From positions 1-23,307 of the forward strand of contig CAZIHJ010000048.1 of assembly GCA_964538485.1 (NCBI GenBank): a stretch of DNA of 23,307 nucleotides, in the 5' to 3' direction. The translations under genes and the position numbers were made by a program. The notes under the pieces are model-generated. The model searched no databases. It was given only the letters and a program-made list of their open reading frames with translations, and was not told where the DNA came from. Shown one piece after another: positions 6,140 through 14,149 of this stretch (its first letter is position 1; every line of letters begins with the position of its first letter). The stretch is from JBJXHC01 sp964538485 (lineage in GTDB: Bacteria; Bacteroidota; Ignavibacteria; UBA10030; UBA6906).

Positions 6140-7600
6140 ATGACACCGCGACACAATGGCAAACGTCTGACAATCGACGATCTCCGCAGCGACATTATTG
6201 GCATAAACACCATGGTGCCGGTACTCGGTGGTACCAGTCGCAAATATACATTTCTCGATAATGCCGCCAGCACACCGACATTCACGCGTGTGTGGAATCG
6301 CGTAGGAGAGTTCCTCCCGTGGTACTCGGGTGTCCACCGTGGCACAGGCTTCAAATCACAGGTGGCGACAGAAGCATACGACCGTGCCCATGATATTGCC
6401 GGGAAGTTTGTCGGGACCGATCTGAATCTTAATCAAGTGATCTTTACCAAGAACACCACGGAAAGTGTGAACAAGCTCGCGGCGCGTTATTGCTTTGCCC
6501 CCGATGACGTTATCATCGCGACAGGCATGGAACATCACTCGAACGATCTCCCCTGGCGCCGCCACGCGAAGGTTGTTCATGTCCCTATAAAGGAACTGGG
6601 ATATCTCGATCTCGCAGCGCTGAAGGAAGCGTTACGGCAATATAAAGGAAAGGTGCGCTTGGTGGCAGTCTCGGGCGCCTCCAATATCACTGGTATCTGT
6701 TCCCCGATTTACCAAATTGCCGAAATGGCTCATGCGGCCGGAGCGAAAGTCTTTGTTGATGCCGCACAGCTTGTTGCCCACCGACCGTTGGACATTCTCT
6801 CAAACGACGATCCGCGCCACATTGACTTTCTGGCGTTCTCAGCGCACAAAGTCTACGCGCCGTTTGGCACCGGCGTGCTGATCGGACCGACGGAGTTTTT
6901 TCGCGACGGCGAACCGGATGCAGTCGGCGGTGGCGTCGCAGCGATTGTAACACTGGATGATGTGGAGTGGAACGCCCCTCCTCATAAGGATGAAGCGGGA
7001 AGTCCGAACGTGATCGGAGCAATAGCACTTGCCGAAGCATTGGTAATCATGAAGAGTGTCGGAATGGACGTCATTGCAGCACATGAGCAACATTTGCTGG
7101 AGTACGCGTTGGACAAGATGAAACGGATTCCGGACATGGTGTTTTATGGACCGACGGATCATCTCGAGGACAAGGTTGGTGTTATTGCATTTAATATGGA
7201 GGCAATACATCCCGCCATGGTGGGAGCGATCCTGAGTACGGAGAGTGCCATCGGTGTGCGCAACGGTTACTTCTGCGCGCAGCCCTACGTGAAGCGGCTG
7301 CTTAATGTGAGCGCTGCAGCGGAAAAAGACACCGGCTGCGGCATAGTGTCGGCAGACATGGCAACATTTCCGGGAATGGTGCGGGCGAGCTTCGGGTGTT
7401 ATTCGAACACAGAGGACGTTGATGTCTTGGTGGAAATGCTCGAACGCATTCACCGGAAAGAATACAAAGGAACATACATACAAAACCCCGCGACAGGCAC
7501 GTTCTCGGCTGAGGGGTTCGAGGTGAACCTCTCCGAATATTTCCCCATGTCGGGTGATAGTCAGGATTTTCCCGAACGCCAGTATTCCGAGTCTGCCTGA
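6140..7600 (+). CDS. Class V aminotransferase / cysteine-desulfurase-like PLP enzyme
   Basis: The 486-residue PLP enzyme resembles SufS/CsdA but is about 80 residues longer, with extra residues at both ends. Visible features are YTFLDNAAS (36-44), the EHHSN cofactor segment (131-135), FVDAAQ (D207), the PLP lysine K237 in SAHKVYAPFGTG, and a cysteine in RNGYFCAQPY (C379) at the position of the SufS active-site Cys (usually in GHHCAQP). Keeping this Cys supports sulfur transfer from cysteine, but the flanking GYF and the length suggest a distinct subfamily. GGAAG at 6129-6133 precedes the ATG by 6 bases. No SufE/SufU or other Fe-S assembly gene is adjacent. It overlaps the next gene by one base (TGATG). 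Confidence 0.85.
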   Translation: MTPRHNGKRLTIDDLRSDIIGINTMVPVLGGTSRKYTFLDNAASTPTFTRVWNRVGEFLPWYSGVHRGTGFKSQVATEAYDRAHDIAGKFVGTDLNLNQVIFTKNTTESVNKLAARYCFAPDDVIIATGMEHHSNDLPWRRHAKVVHVPIKELGYLDLAALKEALRQYKGKVRLVAVSGASNITGICSPIYQIAEMAHAAGAKVFVDAAQLVAHRPLDILSNDDPRHIDFLAFSAHKVYAPFGTGVLIGPTEFFRDGEPDAVGGGVAAIVTLDDVEWNAPPHKDEAGSPNVIGAIALAEALVIMKSVGMDVIAAHEQHLLEYALDKMKRIPDMVFYGPTDHLEDKVGVIAFNMEAIHPAMVGAILSTESAIGVRNGYFCAQPYVKRLLNVSAAAEKDTGCGIVSADMATFPGMVRASFGCYSNTEDVDVLVEMLERIHRKEYKGTYIQNPATGTFSAEGFEVNLSEYFPMSGDSQDFPERQYSESA

Positions 7601-8268
7601 TGCTGGACGAACTGTACATCCTGCCGATCCTCCTGTTCTCTGTTGTCATTCACGAGATTGCACACGGATATATGGCGTTGCGGCTTGGCGATCCGACAGC
7701 GCGCGATCTTGGACGACTGACGCTGAATCCAATTCCGCATATCGATCTCTTTGGTTCCATACTTGTCCCCTTATTCTCGCTTCTGGCCGCCGGAAGAGTC
7801 TTCATCGCCTGGGCGAAGCCCGTACCCATCAATCCCAATAATTTTTCAAACATCCGCCGTGATGACGTTCTTGTTGCAGTTGTGGGGCCATTTTCCAATA
7901 TCGTCCTTGCGCTTGTCTGCAGCATCGTTGTTATTTTGCTGAGTCAAGCAGGCGCAGTGGTTGTAGCTCTCGACTCCCCGCTGGCCGTCGAGGCTCTGGA
8001 GTTCCTGCTGAAAATGTTCTATGGCGGAGTGTACCTGAACATTGTTCTTGCCGTGTTTAACCTTCTACCCATCCCACCGCTTGACGGATCGCATATGCTT
8101 GCCGCGGTGTTGCCGGATTCCATTGCTGTACAATACCGCAAAGTGGGCTTCCTGGGTATCTTTGTCATTATCGTGTTGATGCGAGTGCCGGCGTTTAATA
8201 CGGCTTTTTCCGCAGTCATTGGCGGTATCTTCTCGCCATTCCGCACGTTCATCGAACTCTTCCTGTAG
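7600..8268 (+). CDS. M50-family site-2 protease (small integral membrane metalloprotease)
   Basis: The 222-residue polytopic membrane protein carries the zinc motif HEIAH (H18, E19, H22) in its first helix and the second conserved motif NLLPIPPLDG (about 154-163, D162) in a later helix. It has about four to six membrane segments and no PDZ domain, so it is a minimal site-2 protease of the YwhC/FSTL type rather than an RseP homologue. It should cut substrates within the membrane; the substrate is unknown. It starts on the last base of the preceding stop codon, so it is translationally coupled, and lysA follows about 10 bases after its end. Confidence 0.92.
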   Translation: MLDELYILPILLFSVVIHEIAHGYMALRLGDPTARDLGRLTLNPIPHIDLFGSILVPLFSLLAAGRVFIAWAKPVPINPNNFSNIRRDDVLVAVVGPFSNIVLALVCSIVVILLSQAGAVVVALDSPLAVEALEFLLKMFYGGVYLNIVLAVFNLLPIPPLDGSHMLAAVLPDSIAVQYRKVGFLGIFVIIVLMRVPAFNTAFSAVIGGIFSPFRTFIELFL

Positions 8269-8278
8269 CGGACGGCCT

Positions 8279-9550
8279 GTGCAAGAGATTATCTACGATG
8301 GTAACCGACTGGTGTGTGAAGGAGTGTCGCTCGAAGATATCGCAAAAGAGTTCGGGACGCCGCTCTACGTCTATAGTAAGCAGTCAATCGTTGACCATTG
8401 CCGGCACATTGAGCGCGCATTCGGCGGACAGGATCATCTGACATGCTACGCCGCGAAAGCCAACAGTAACCCGGCACTTATGCGGGTGATTGCCGCCGAA
8501 GGCCTCGGCGCCGATGTCGTGTCGCGCGGCGAGTTGTACCTCGCCCTCAAAGCAGGGTTTCCTCCCGATAAGATTACCTATAGCAGTGTGGGCAAGCGGG
8601 ATGATGAGATTGCGTTTGCTCTGGAGAGCGATATCCTTGCATTCAACGTTGAATCGTTCGAGGAGCTCGAGGTCCTCAGCCGGATTGCGTCCGCATCCGG
8701 GAAAGCCGCGCGCATTCTCTTGCGGGTCAACCTCGATATTGAAGCTGGGGGACACTCCCACATCTCCACCGGGAAAATGGAACACAAGTTCGGCATCGAG
8801 TGGGGAAAGGCGGCAGAGGCATTACGCCGCGCCCGTTCAATGCCTAACATTGAAGTGCGCGGGATCCACAGTCACATCGGTTCGCAGATAACACGTGTGG
8901 ACACGTTCGTGAAGGCAGCCGAAGCTTTGGTCGGGTTGGTACGACAGTTGCGCAACGAAGGGATTGATATCAAAGACCTTGATTTCGGAGGTGGTTTCGG
9001 CGTACAATATCGCGGATACGTCCGGCACCCCGGTCTTCCCGGAGAAGAGGCGGAGGAATTAGACCTTTCTGCCGCAACACTGGTACAAGCCGTGTTGCCG
9101 ATCTTGCGGGAATCCGGCTGCAGATTGTCGATCCAGCCGGGTCGCTCGATCATCGCCCATGCGGGTGTCTTGCTGGTGAAGGTTCTGTATCGTAAGGAGA
9201 CAGGGCGCAAGGTGTTTATTGTGGTTGACGGAGGGATGAACGACTTGATCCGCCCCAGCTTGTACAACGCATACCATCAGATTGTACCACTGAGTGTCCG
9301 GGAGTCACTAGTGGAAACCGTGGACGTTGTTGGTCCGTTGTGTGAGTCGGGCGATTTCTTCGCACTCGACCGCAGACTCATGCGTGTGCAGCGTGGCGAA
9401 TATCTCGCCCTCATGTGTACCGGTGCATATGGATATGTGTTATCATCGAATTACAATGCACGTCCCCGGCCTGCTGAAGTGCTGGTCGACGGAACGACGA
9501 CGACCCTGATACGGAAACGCGAATCCATAGAAGAACTCTGGAAGGAATAA
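8279..9550 (+). CDS. lysA: Diaminopimelate decarboxylase
   Basis: The 423-residue fold-type III PLP enzyme converts meso-diaminopimelate to L-lysine, the last step of lysine synthesis. Visible motifs are the PLP lysine K60 (CYAAKANSN), HSHIGSQ (197-203), the glycine-rich phosphate loop GGGFG (237-241), CESGD (C355-D359) from the substrate site and the Tyr of GAYGY (Y384). The usual EPGR motif reads QPGR here (Q286), an uncommon change. The start is taken as GTG at 8279, giving a family-like N-terminus (VQEIIYDGN). A TTG at 8219 would overlap the protease gene by 50 bases and add an unrelated Ser/Arg-rich stretch. It is followed after 6 bases by asd, another aspartate-pathway gene. Confidence 0.95.
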   Translation: MQEIIYDGNRLVCEGVSLEDIAKEFGTPLYVYSKQSIVDHCRHIERAFGGQDHLTCYAAKANSNPALMRVIAAEGLGADVVSRGELYLALKAGFPPDKITYSSVGKRDDEIAFALESDILAFNVESFEELEVLSRIASASGKAARILLRVNLDIEAGGHSHISTGKMEHKFGIEWGKAAEALRRARSMPNIEVRGIHSHIGSQITRVDTFVKAAEALVGLVRQLRNEGIDIKDLDFGGGFGVQYRGYVRHPGLPGEEAEELDLSAATLVQAVLPILRESGCRLSIQPGRSIIAHAGVLLVKVLYRKETGRKVFIVVDGGMNDLIRPSLYNAYHQIVPLSVRESLVETVDVVGPLCESGDFFALDRRLMRVQRGEYLALMCTGAYGYVLSSNYNARPRPAEVLVDGTTTTLIRKRESIEELWKE

Positions 9551-9556
9551 CGATCC

Positions 9557-10552
9557 ATGCGGTTACACTCTGTTGCTGTTGTCGGTGCCACCGGTCTGGT
9601 TGGAAGGAAGATGATGCAAATTCTCGAAGAGAGAAAGTTCCCTGTGGGCGACATTCTCCTTCTTGCATCGGAACGCTCTGCGGGCAAGGAAGTTCGTTTT
9701 GCCGGAAGAACACATACAGTGGAGCAACTGACACCGGAGTCGTTTAAGGGTGTTGAAGTTGCGTTGTTCTCGGCCGGCGCAACTGTCAGCAAGGAATTTG
9801 CTCGCCACGCTGTCAGAGCCGGAACGCTCGTAATTGATAACAGCAGTGCGTTCAGGATGGATGAACACGTTCCGCTCGTTGTTCCGGAGGTCAACAGAAA
9901 GATGATCTTTCATCACAAGGGCATCATCGCCAATCCCAACTGTTCCACAATCCAGATGGTGGTTGCCCTGAAGCCGTTGCACGACCTGTGGAAAATCAAA
10001 CGCATCGTTGTCGCGACATATCAGTCGGTGACAGGTGCCGGGTACAAAGGATTGAATCAACTGGAAGCCGAGATCGCGAAAGAACCGGTCTACGAGAAGA
10101 AGTTTGCTCATCAAATCGCCTACAATGTTCTTCCTCATGTTGACATATTCTATGACGATGGGTACACCCGGGAAGAATACAAAATGGTAAATGAAACAAA
10201 AAAAATCATGGGAGACGACACGATCAAAGTCACGGCAACATGCGTGCGTGTTCCGGTGTTTGGCGGGCACAGCGAAGCAATCAATGTGGAGTTTGAGAGA
10301 GCATGTGATCTGGAAGAGGCCAGGCGCGCGTTACAACGCGCTCCGGGGGTTATTCTGCAGGACAAACCGGACGATGCATGTTACCCGACACCTGTTGAGG
10401 CATGGGACAAAGACGAGGTGTTTGTCGGCCGTCTGCGCCGCGACGAGACTGTACCCAACGGCTTGAATCTCTGGATTGTCTCGGATAATCTCCGCAAGGG
10501 TGCAGCCACCAACGCAGTGCAGATAGCAGAAGAGTGGATCAAAGGTCATTAA
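9557..10552 (+). CDS. asd: Aspartate-semialdehyde dehydrogenase
   Basis: This 331-residue enzyme reduces aspartyl phosphate to aspartate semialdehyde with NADPH, the branch point to lysine/diaminopimelate, threonine and methionine. It shows the N-terminal Rossmann motif GATGLVG (10-16), the catalytic cysteine C129 in NPNCST, and the substrate-site histidine H238 in FGGHSEA. Its length is normal for the family. A GGAAGGA sequence overlapping the end of lysA serves as ribosome binding site, and the 6-base gap shows the two genes form a unit. The pathway link with lysA, and with ddl further along, fits peptidoglycan precursor supply. Confidence 0.97.
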   Translation: MRLHSVAVVGATGLVGRKMMQILEERKFPVGDILLLASERSAGKEVRFAGRTHTVEQLTPESFKGVEVALFSAGATVSKEFARHAVRAGTLVIDNSSAFRMDEHVPLVVPEVNRKMIFHHKGIIANPNCSTIQMVVALKPLHDLWKIKRIVVATYQSVTGAGYKGLNQLEAEIAKEPVYEKKFAHQIAYNVLPHVDIFYDDGYTREEYKMVNETKKIMGDDTIKVTATCVRVPVFGGHSEAINVEFERACDLEEARRALQRAPGVILQDKPDDACYPTPVEAWDKDEVFVGRLRRDETVPNGLNLWIVSDNLRKGAATNAVQIAEEWIKGH

Positions 10553-10577
10553 CTCAATAAATTCAGAAGGAAGAAAA

Positions 10578-11165
10578 ATGAAAATGCCATTCATATCATT
10601 GCTCATCGTGACGTTGTTCGTGTGTTCCTCCTTTGCGGAGACCTTGCCGAAGTTGGAAATCGGGTCGGTTGGGCCGAAGTTCGCAGCCAACGATGTTGAA
10701 GGCACGGAACACACCCTTGACCAATATCTTGGTGAACACCTTGTCGTTTTGATGTTCCTTGCTACCGAGTGCCCTGTTTCTAATGACTACAATGAACGCA
10801 TGGCCGCTATTGCGTCCAGGTATGCCGGCAAGAAAGTGACGTTCATTGGGGTCAATTCCAACAAGCAGGAAACGGTTGAAGACATCAAGGAACATGCGGC
10901 GAAGAACAAATTTCCGTTCATCATTCTGAAAGACCTGAATAATGTAATAGCTGATTTGTATGCGGCACAGGTAACGCCCGAGGCATACGTACTTGATGCA
11001 AAAGGGATCTTGCGGTATCATGGACGCATAGATGACAGCCGCGATCCGGATGATATCACATCGGAAGACCTGAGCGCGGCACTTGACGCCATGCTTGCGG
11101 GGAAAGAGGTTCCGCGCGCAGAAACCAAGGCCTTTGGATGTGGCATTAAGCGGGTAAAAAAGTAA
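10578..11165 (+). CDS. Exported peroxiredoxin-like (PRX_like1) redoxin
   Basis: The 195-residue protein has a cleavable signal peptide (about 1-20, ending SFA) and a thioredoxin fold with a single N-terminal active-site Cys in ATECPVSNDY (C65), instead of a CxxC pair. A cis-Pro lies in QVTPEAY (P134). A second Cys near the end, AFGCGIKR (C188), matches the conserved C-terminal GCxIK motif of this peroxiredoxin-like group, so C65/C188 may act as peroxidatic and resolving residues; that pairing is inferred. It acts outside the cytoplasm. AGAAGGAAG precedes the ATG. The next gene, a TlpA-like reductase, starts directly after its stop codon, so the two are likely functional partners. Confidence 0.85.
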   Translation: MKMPFISLLIVTLFVCSSFAETLPKLEIGSVGPKFAANDVEGTEHTLDQYLGEHLVVLMFLATECPVSNDYNERMAAIASRYAGKKVTFIGVNSNKQETVEDIKEHAAKNKFPFIILKDLNNVIADLYAAQVTPEAYVLDAKGILRYHGRIDDSRDPDDITSEDLSAALDAMLAGKEVPRAETKAFGCGIKRVKK

Positions 11166-11678
11166 ATGAGGTCTCGTTTCATACTACCATGCCTGTTTCT
11201 GTTGTTGCCGTTTACAGCGGCATCGTCGCTTCCCGCTCCATTGCCCGATGTGATGGTGATTGACGAGAATGGAATTGACTCGCTCGTTCGGAACGCCGCG
11301 GACCGGGTTGTAATCATTAATATGTGGGCAACCTGGTGTGTGCCATGCATTGAAGAATTTCCGGAAATCCTGCGGCTGCGCAGGCAATACACGGACAAAG
11401 GAGTAGAGGTGTTCTTTGTCTCTCTTGACGACCCGAAGAAGAGACAGTCACAAGTTGTTCCGTTTTTGAAACGGATGAATGTGGATTTCCGGACCTACAT
11501 AAAACGAGCGGGCAACGACGAGCAATTCATTAATGCGCTGAGCTCCGACTGGAGCGGTGCTCTGCCCGCCACATTTATCTACGACAGGAATGGTATGTTG
11601 TCGGATATGCGAGTCGAGCAGTTGATGTATGAAGAACTCGAAGCTGCTGTTCTTCCATTATTAAAGAGTCAGCGATGA
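11166..11678 (+). CDS. TlpA/ResA-like periplasmic thioredoxin
   Basis: The 170-residue protein has an N-terminal signal peptide or anchor (about 1-20) and a thioredoxin fold with the redox motif WATWCVPC (W54-C61; C58 and C61) and the cis-Pro loop LPATF. This is the TlpA/ResA/DsbE pattern: a thiol-disulfide reductase working in the periplasm, often in cytochrome c maturation or oxidative defence. The gene starts with no gap after the redoxin stop and overlaps the following lipoprotein gene by 4 bases (ATGA). With c-type cytochromes encoded in this window, a role in keeping heme-site cysteines reduced is possible but unproven; reduction of the adjacent peroxiredoxin-like protein is the closer contextual guess. 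Confidence 0.88.
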   Translation: MRSRFILPCLFLLLPFTAASSLPAPLPDVMVIDENGIDSLVRNAADRVVIINMWATWCVPCIEEFPEILRLRRQYTDKGVEVFFVSLDDPKKRQSQVVPFLKRMNVDFRTYIKRAGNDEQFINALSSDWSGALPATFIYDRNGMLSDMRVEQLMYEELEAAVLPLLKSQR

Positions 11679-12211
11679 GGCAAGTGGTCATACTTCCGGC
11701 AGCGGCAATGCTGTTGACGCTCTCCGGCTGCCTTCTTATCCAAACCACGGAACATCGCGTGCAACTCCGTGCAGATGGAAGTGGAGAAGCGCTCATGCGC
11801 CTTATCGATATCCGTTCGGATGGCGAGACGGATTCAGCCATAGCTCTCGATCTCGAGGGATTGACCATGGCGATGAAAGACGAACGCAGGCCTGAGTTTG
11901 AACGCAACGGCAGACGGATTACAACCAAGCAGATGATTGCGCGTGGAGAGACGCTGATCGTGGAAGTGGCATATACTTTTCCGGCGCTTGATGCAGTGGA
12001 GGGGCTGCGCCTCGTAGATGACGAACTGGTGATCGTCGTAAGCCCTGAACGCGAAATCATCTCGACGAACGGTCGGATGGAAAAAGAGGAAAGCGGCGGT
12101 GTGCGCATTTCGTGGGACGCAGATGAACGCCGGCTCCAATTCGTGATACGCGAACGTCAACTTCCCCGCAGCTCTTCCCTTGGCCGTCTCTACAGCCAAT
12201 CGTTGCGCTAA
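11675..12211 (+). CDS. Small lipoprotein of unknown function
   Basis: The 178-residue product has a short N-terminal hydrophobic segment with a clear lipobox LSGC (C19), so it is probably a lipid-anchored periplasmic protein. The mature part is rich in charged residues, predicted by eye as beta strands, with no recognised motif and no further cysteine. It overlaps the TlpA-like gene by 4 bases, so it is translated in the same operon. I do not recognise the family; the segment R-A-D-G-S-G-E-A resembles the start of bacterial lipoproteins with a beta-rich LppM-like domain, but that is only a weak impression. Confidence 0.75.
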   Translation: MRQVVILPAAAMLLTLSGCLLIQTTEHRVQLRADGSGEALMRLIDIRSDGETDSAIALDLEGLTMAMKDERRPEFERNGRRITTKQMIARGETLIVEVAYTFPALDAVEGLRLVDDELVIVVSPEREIISTNGRMEKEESGGVRISWDADERRLQFVIRERQLPRSSSLGRLYSQSLR

Positions 12212-12217
12212 CCGTGC

Positions 12218-12246
12218 TTGAATGTCGCGAGTGAATTCTCTACCTT
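12218..12246 (+). promoter_or_regulatory. Candidate promoter for the metH/metF-like gene
   Basis: TTGAAT (12218-12223) and TACCTT (12241-12246) are exactly 17 bases apart. The predicted start near 12253 lies inside the left arm of the hairpin at 12249-12276, so the promoter and the terminator of the upstream operon overlap. Confidence 0.45.
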
Positions 12247-12248
12247 GT

Positions 12249-12284
12249 ATCCCGCCCCGACCAATCGGGACGGGATTTCTGTTT
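12249..12284 (+). terminator. Terminator-like hairpin after the pgpH-lipoprotein operon
   Basis: ATCCCGCCCCGA (12249-12260) pairs with TCGGGACGGGAT (12265-12276) apart from one C-A mismatch, loop CCAA, followed by TTCTGTTT. It lies 37 bases after the lipoprotein stop and 16 bases before the next start codon. It probably ends the long upstream operon; the interrupted T tract lowers certainty. Confidence 0.65.
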
Positions 12285-12300
12285 ACAGACGAATGAGCAT

Positions 12301-14124
12301 ATGAAGAAACCTTTCCGTGAGCGTATCAAGATCGGCCCGATTCTCTGCGATGGAGCAATGGGGACTCTTCTCGATTTATATGAATACGATGAGCTTCCGC
12401 ATGAAATTCAGAACATCAAGAATCCCGATATCGTAGAACGCGTCCATCGTGAGTATGTTGCAGCAGGTTCGGAAATTATCGAAACGAACACTTTTTCGGC
12501 AAACCGCCTCCGGCTCGCCCAGTATCATCTTGAAGATAAACTCAAAGAGATAAATCTGAAGGGTGTGGAGATAGCGCGTCGTGCAGCAGGAGAGGATGTC
12601 TATGTTGCCGGAGCAGTCGGGCCCGTGGGAAAATTGCTTGAACCTGTAGGCAAGATCAAACGTCAGGAAGCACGGGACGCGTTTAAGGAGCAGGTCGAGT
12701 TGCTGGTACAAGGCGGCGTTGATCTTATCATGCTCGAGACGTTTGTGAGTGTTCAGGAGCTCGACGAAGCAATTACCGCGGTCAAGGAACTGACCGATTT
12801 GCCTCTTGTCGCGCAGAAAGCGTTTGCTGAGGACGGGGCGATTCTCTCCGGCAGCTACCCCATCGAGGTGGTTGAACACATCATCGCCCTCGGCGTGGAT
12901 ATCGTCGGAGCGAATTGCACGGTTGGCCCCCAGCGCATGTTCGGTATTATCCGCAGTATGTACAAGGATGGTATTGTGCTCTCAGCGCAACCCGCCGCCG
13001 GTATCCCTACGCTCTTGAACGGACGATCGATCTATCATACCTCACCGGAATATCTTGGGAAGTATGCAAAAGAACTTGTCGAATCAGGTGTAACGTTGGT
13101 TGGTGGCTGCTGTGGTTCCACGCCTGCGCATATCGCTGCCATGGCGCGGGCGCTCGAAGGGGTCAGTGTCGGCAAACCGGCGATCAAAGAGAAGGCAAAA
13201 TCGGTCAGCATCCGTGAAGAACCGAGACATTCCATCCGGCTTGACGATCGGTCCAATTTCGCGCGGAACATCGGCCGGAAGTTCATGACCTCGGTGGAAT
13301 TGGATATTCCCCGTGGACTGGACATGAGCTCGGTGATTGAAGGTGCGCGCTATCTTCATCAACGTGGCATCGACGCAATTGATATTACCGACGGCGCACG
13401 GGCCCGCCTGCGGATGAGCCCTGTGGCTATTTCCGCACAGGTGCAGCGCGAAGTCGGCATTGAAACCATGACGCACATTGCGGCGCGTGACCGTAACATG
13501 ATCGGTCTTCAATCGGACCTGCTCGGCGCGCATGCATTCGGGCTACGCAACATCCTGTGCATTACCGGCGATCCCACCAGCATCGGCGACTATCCACATG
13601 CAACCTCAGTGTTCGATGTAGACTCGGTCGGGCTGATTCGCGCCGTGCGCTCAATGAACGAAAGCCGCGATCTCCTCGGTAATTCAATCGGCGAGCATAC
13701 CTCGTTCTTCATCGCCTGTGCCGCCAACCCGATCGCGGATGACATGGAGAAGGAATTGGAAAAGCTTGAGCGCAAAGCAGAGGCCGGTGTTCACTGCATC
13801 TTTACACAGCCGATCTACGAAATGAAAACCCTGGAAAGCTTCCTCAAGCGTATCGAGCATCTCCATGTATTCCTGATGCTCGGCGTCCTTCCGCTACGCG
13901 GCGCAAAGCACGCTGAGTTCCTCCACAACGAAGTGCCGGGCATGAAGATTCCGGAGGGAATCCGAGAAAAAATGCGCAATGCCGGTGATCGGGGCCCTGC
14001 TATTGGTATTGAGATTGCAAAATCCTTTTTGAAGGAAGCGAAACCGCTTGTTGCCGGTGCATACATGATGCCGCCGTTTCAGAAGTATCAGATCGTGGAT
14101 GAGTTGTTGGAAGTGATTCACTGA
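12301..14124 (+). CDS. Bifunctional homocysteine S-methyltransferase / methylenetetrahydrofolate reductase
   Basis: The 607-residue fusion has an N-terminal homocysteine-binding barrel (about 1-290) with the zinc cysteines C206 (GANCTVGP) and C270/C271 (GGCCGST). A C-terminal MetF-type barrel follows (about 318-605), with E333 in SVELDIPRG and the TGDPT segment (D424) expected at the flavin/folate site. The order matches B. subtilis YitJ-type proteins. It should make 5-methyl-THF and methylate homocysteine to methionine, or act with a separate methyl-carrier protein; no cobalamin-binding or SAM-reactivation domain is present. The start at 12301 is the first in-frame ATG after a promoter-like element. 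No SAM riboswitch can be recognised in the 89 bases upstream. Confidence 0.92.
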   Translation: MKKPFRERIKIGPILCDGAMGTLLDLYEYDELPHEIQNIKNPDIVERVHREYVAAGSEIIETNTFSANRLRLAQYHLEDKLKEINLKGVEIARRAAGEDVYVAGAVGPVGKLLEPVGKIKRQEARDAFKEQVELLVQGGVDLIMLETFVSVQELDEAITAVKELTDLPLVAQKAFAEDGAILSGSYPIEVVEHIIALGVDIVGANCTVGPQRMFGIIRSMYKDGIVLSAQPAAGIPTLLNGRSIYHTSPEYLGKYAKELVESGVTLVGGCCGSTPAHIAAMARALEGVSVGKPAIKEKAKSVSIREEPRHSIRLDDRSNFARNIGRKFMTSVELDIPRGLDMSSVIEGARYLHQRGIDAIDITDGARARLRMSPVAISAQVQREVGIETMTHIAARDRNMIGLQSDLLGAHAFGLRNILCITGDPTSIGDYPHATSVFDVDSVGLIRAVRSMNESRDLLGNSIGEHTSFFIACAANPIADDMEKELEKLERKAEAGVHCIFTQPIYEMKTLESFLKRIEHLHVFLMLGVLPLRGAKHAEFLHNEVPGMKIPEGIREKMRNAGDRGPAIGIEIAKSFLKEAKPLVAGAYMMPPFQKYQIVDELLEVIH

Positions 14125-14149
14125 TAGTCCCTTACCTTCCTTCTGACTG

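Noticed and set aside
8219..8278. TTG start extending LysA by 20 residues
   Set aside because: It overlaps the site-2 protease gene by 50 bases and yields a Ser/Arg-rich extension; GTG at 8279 gives a family-like N-terminus.
8269..8278. Lysine riboswitch before lysA
   Set aside because: lysA starts about 10 bases after the preceding gene, leaving no room for a leader RNA.
9563..10270. 235-codon minus-strand frame opposite asd
   Set aside because: asd is certain on the plus strand; the antisense frame shows no family signature and no plausible start context.
12212..12300. SAM riboswitch before the methionine gene
   Set aside because: The 89-base gap holds only one simple hairpin with a T-rich tail; the multi-helix core of SAM riboswitches does not fit.
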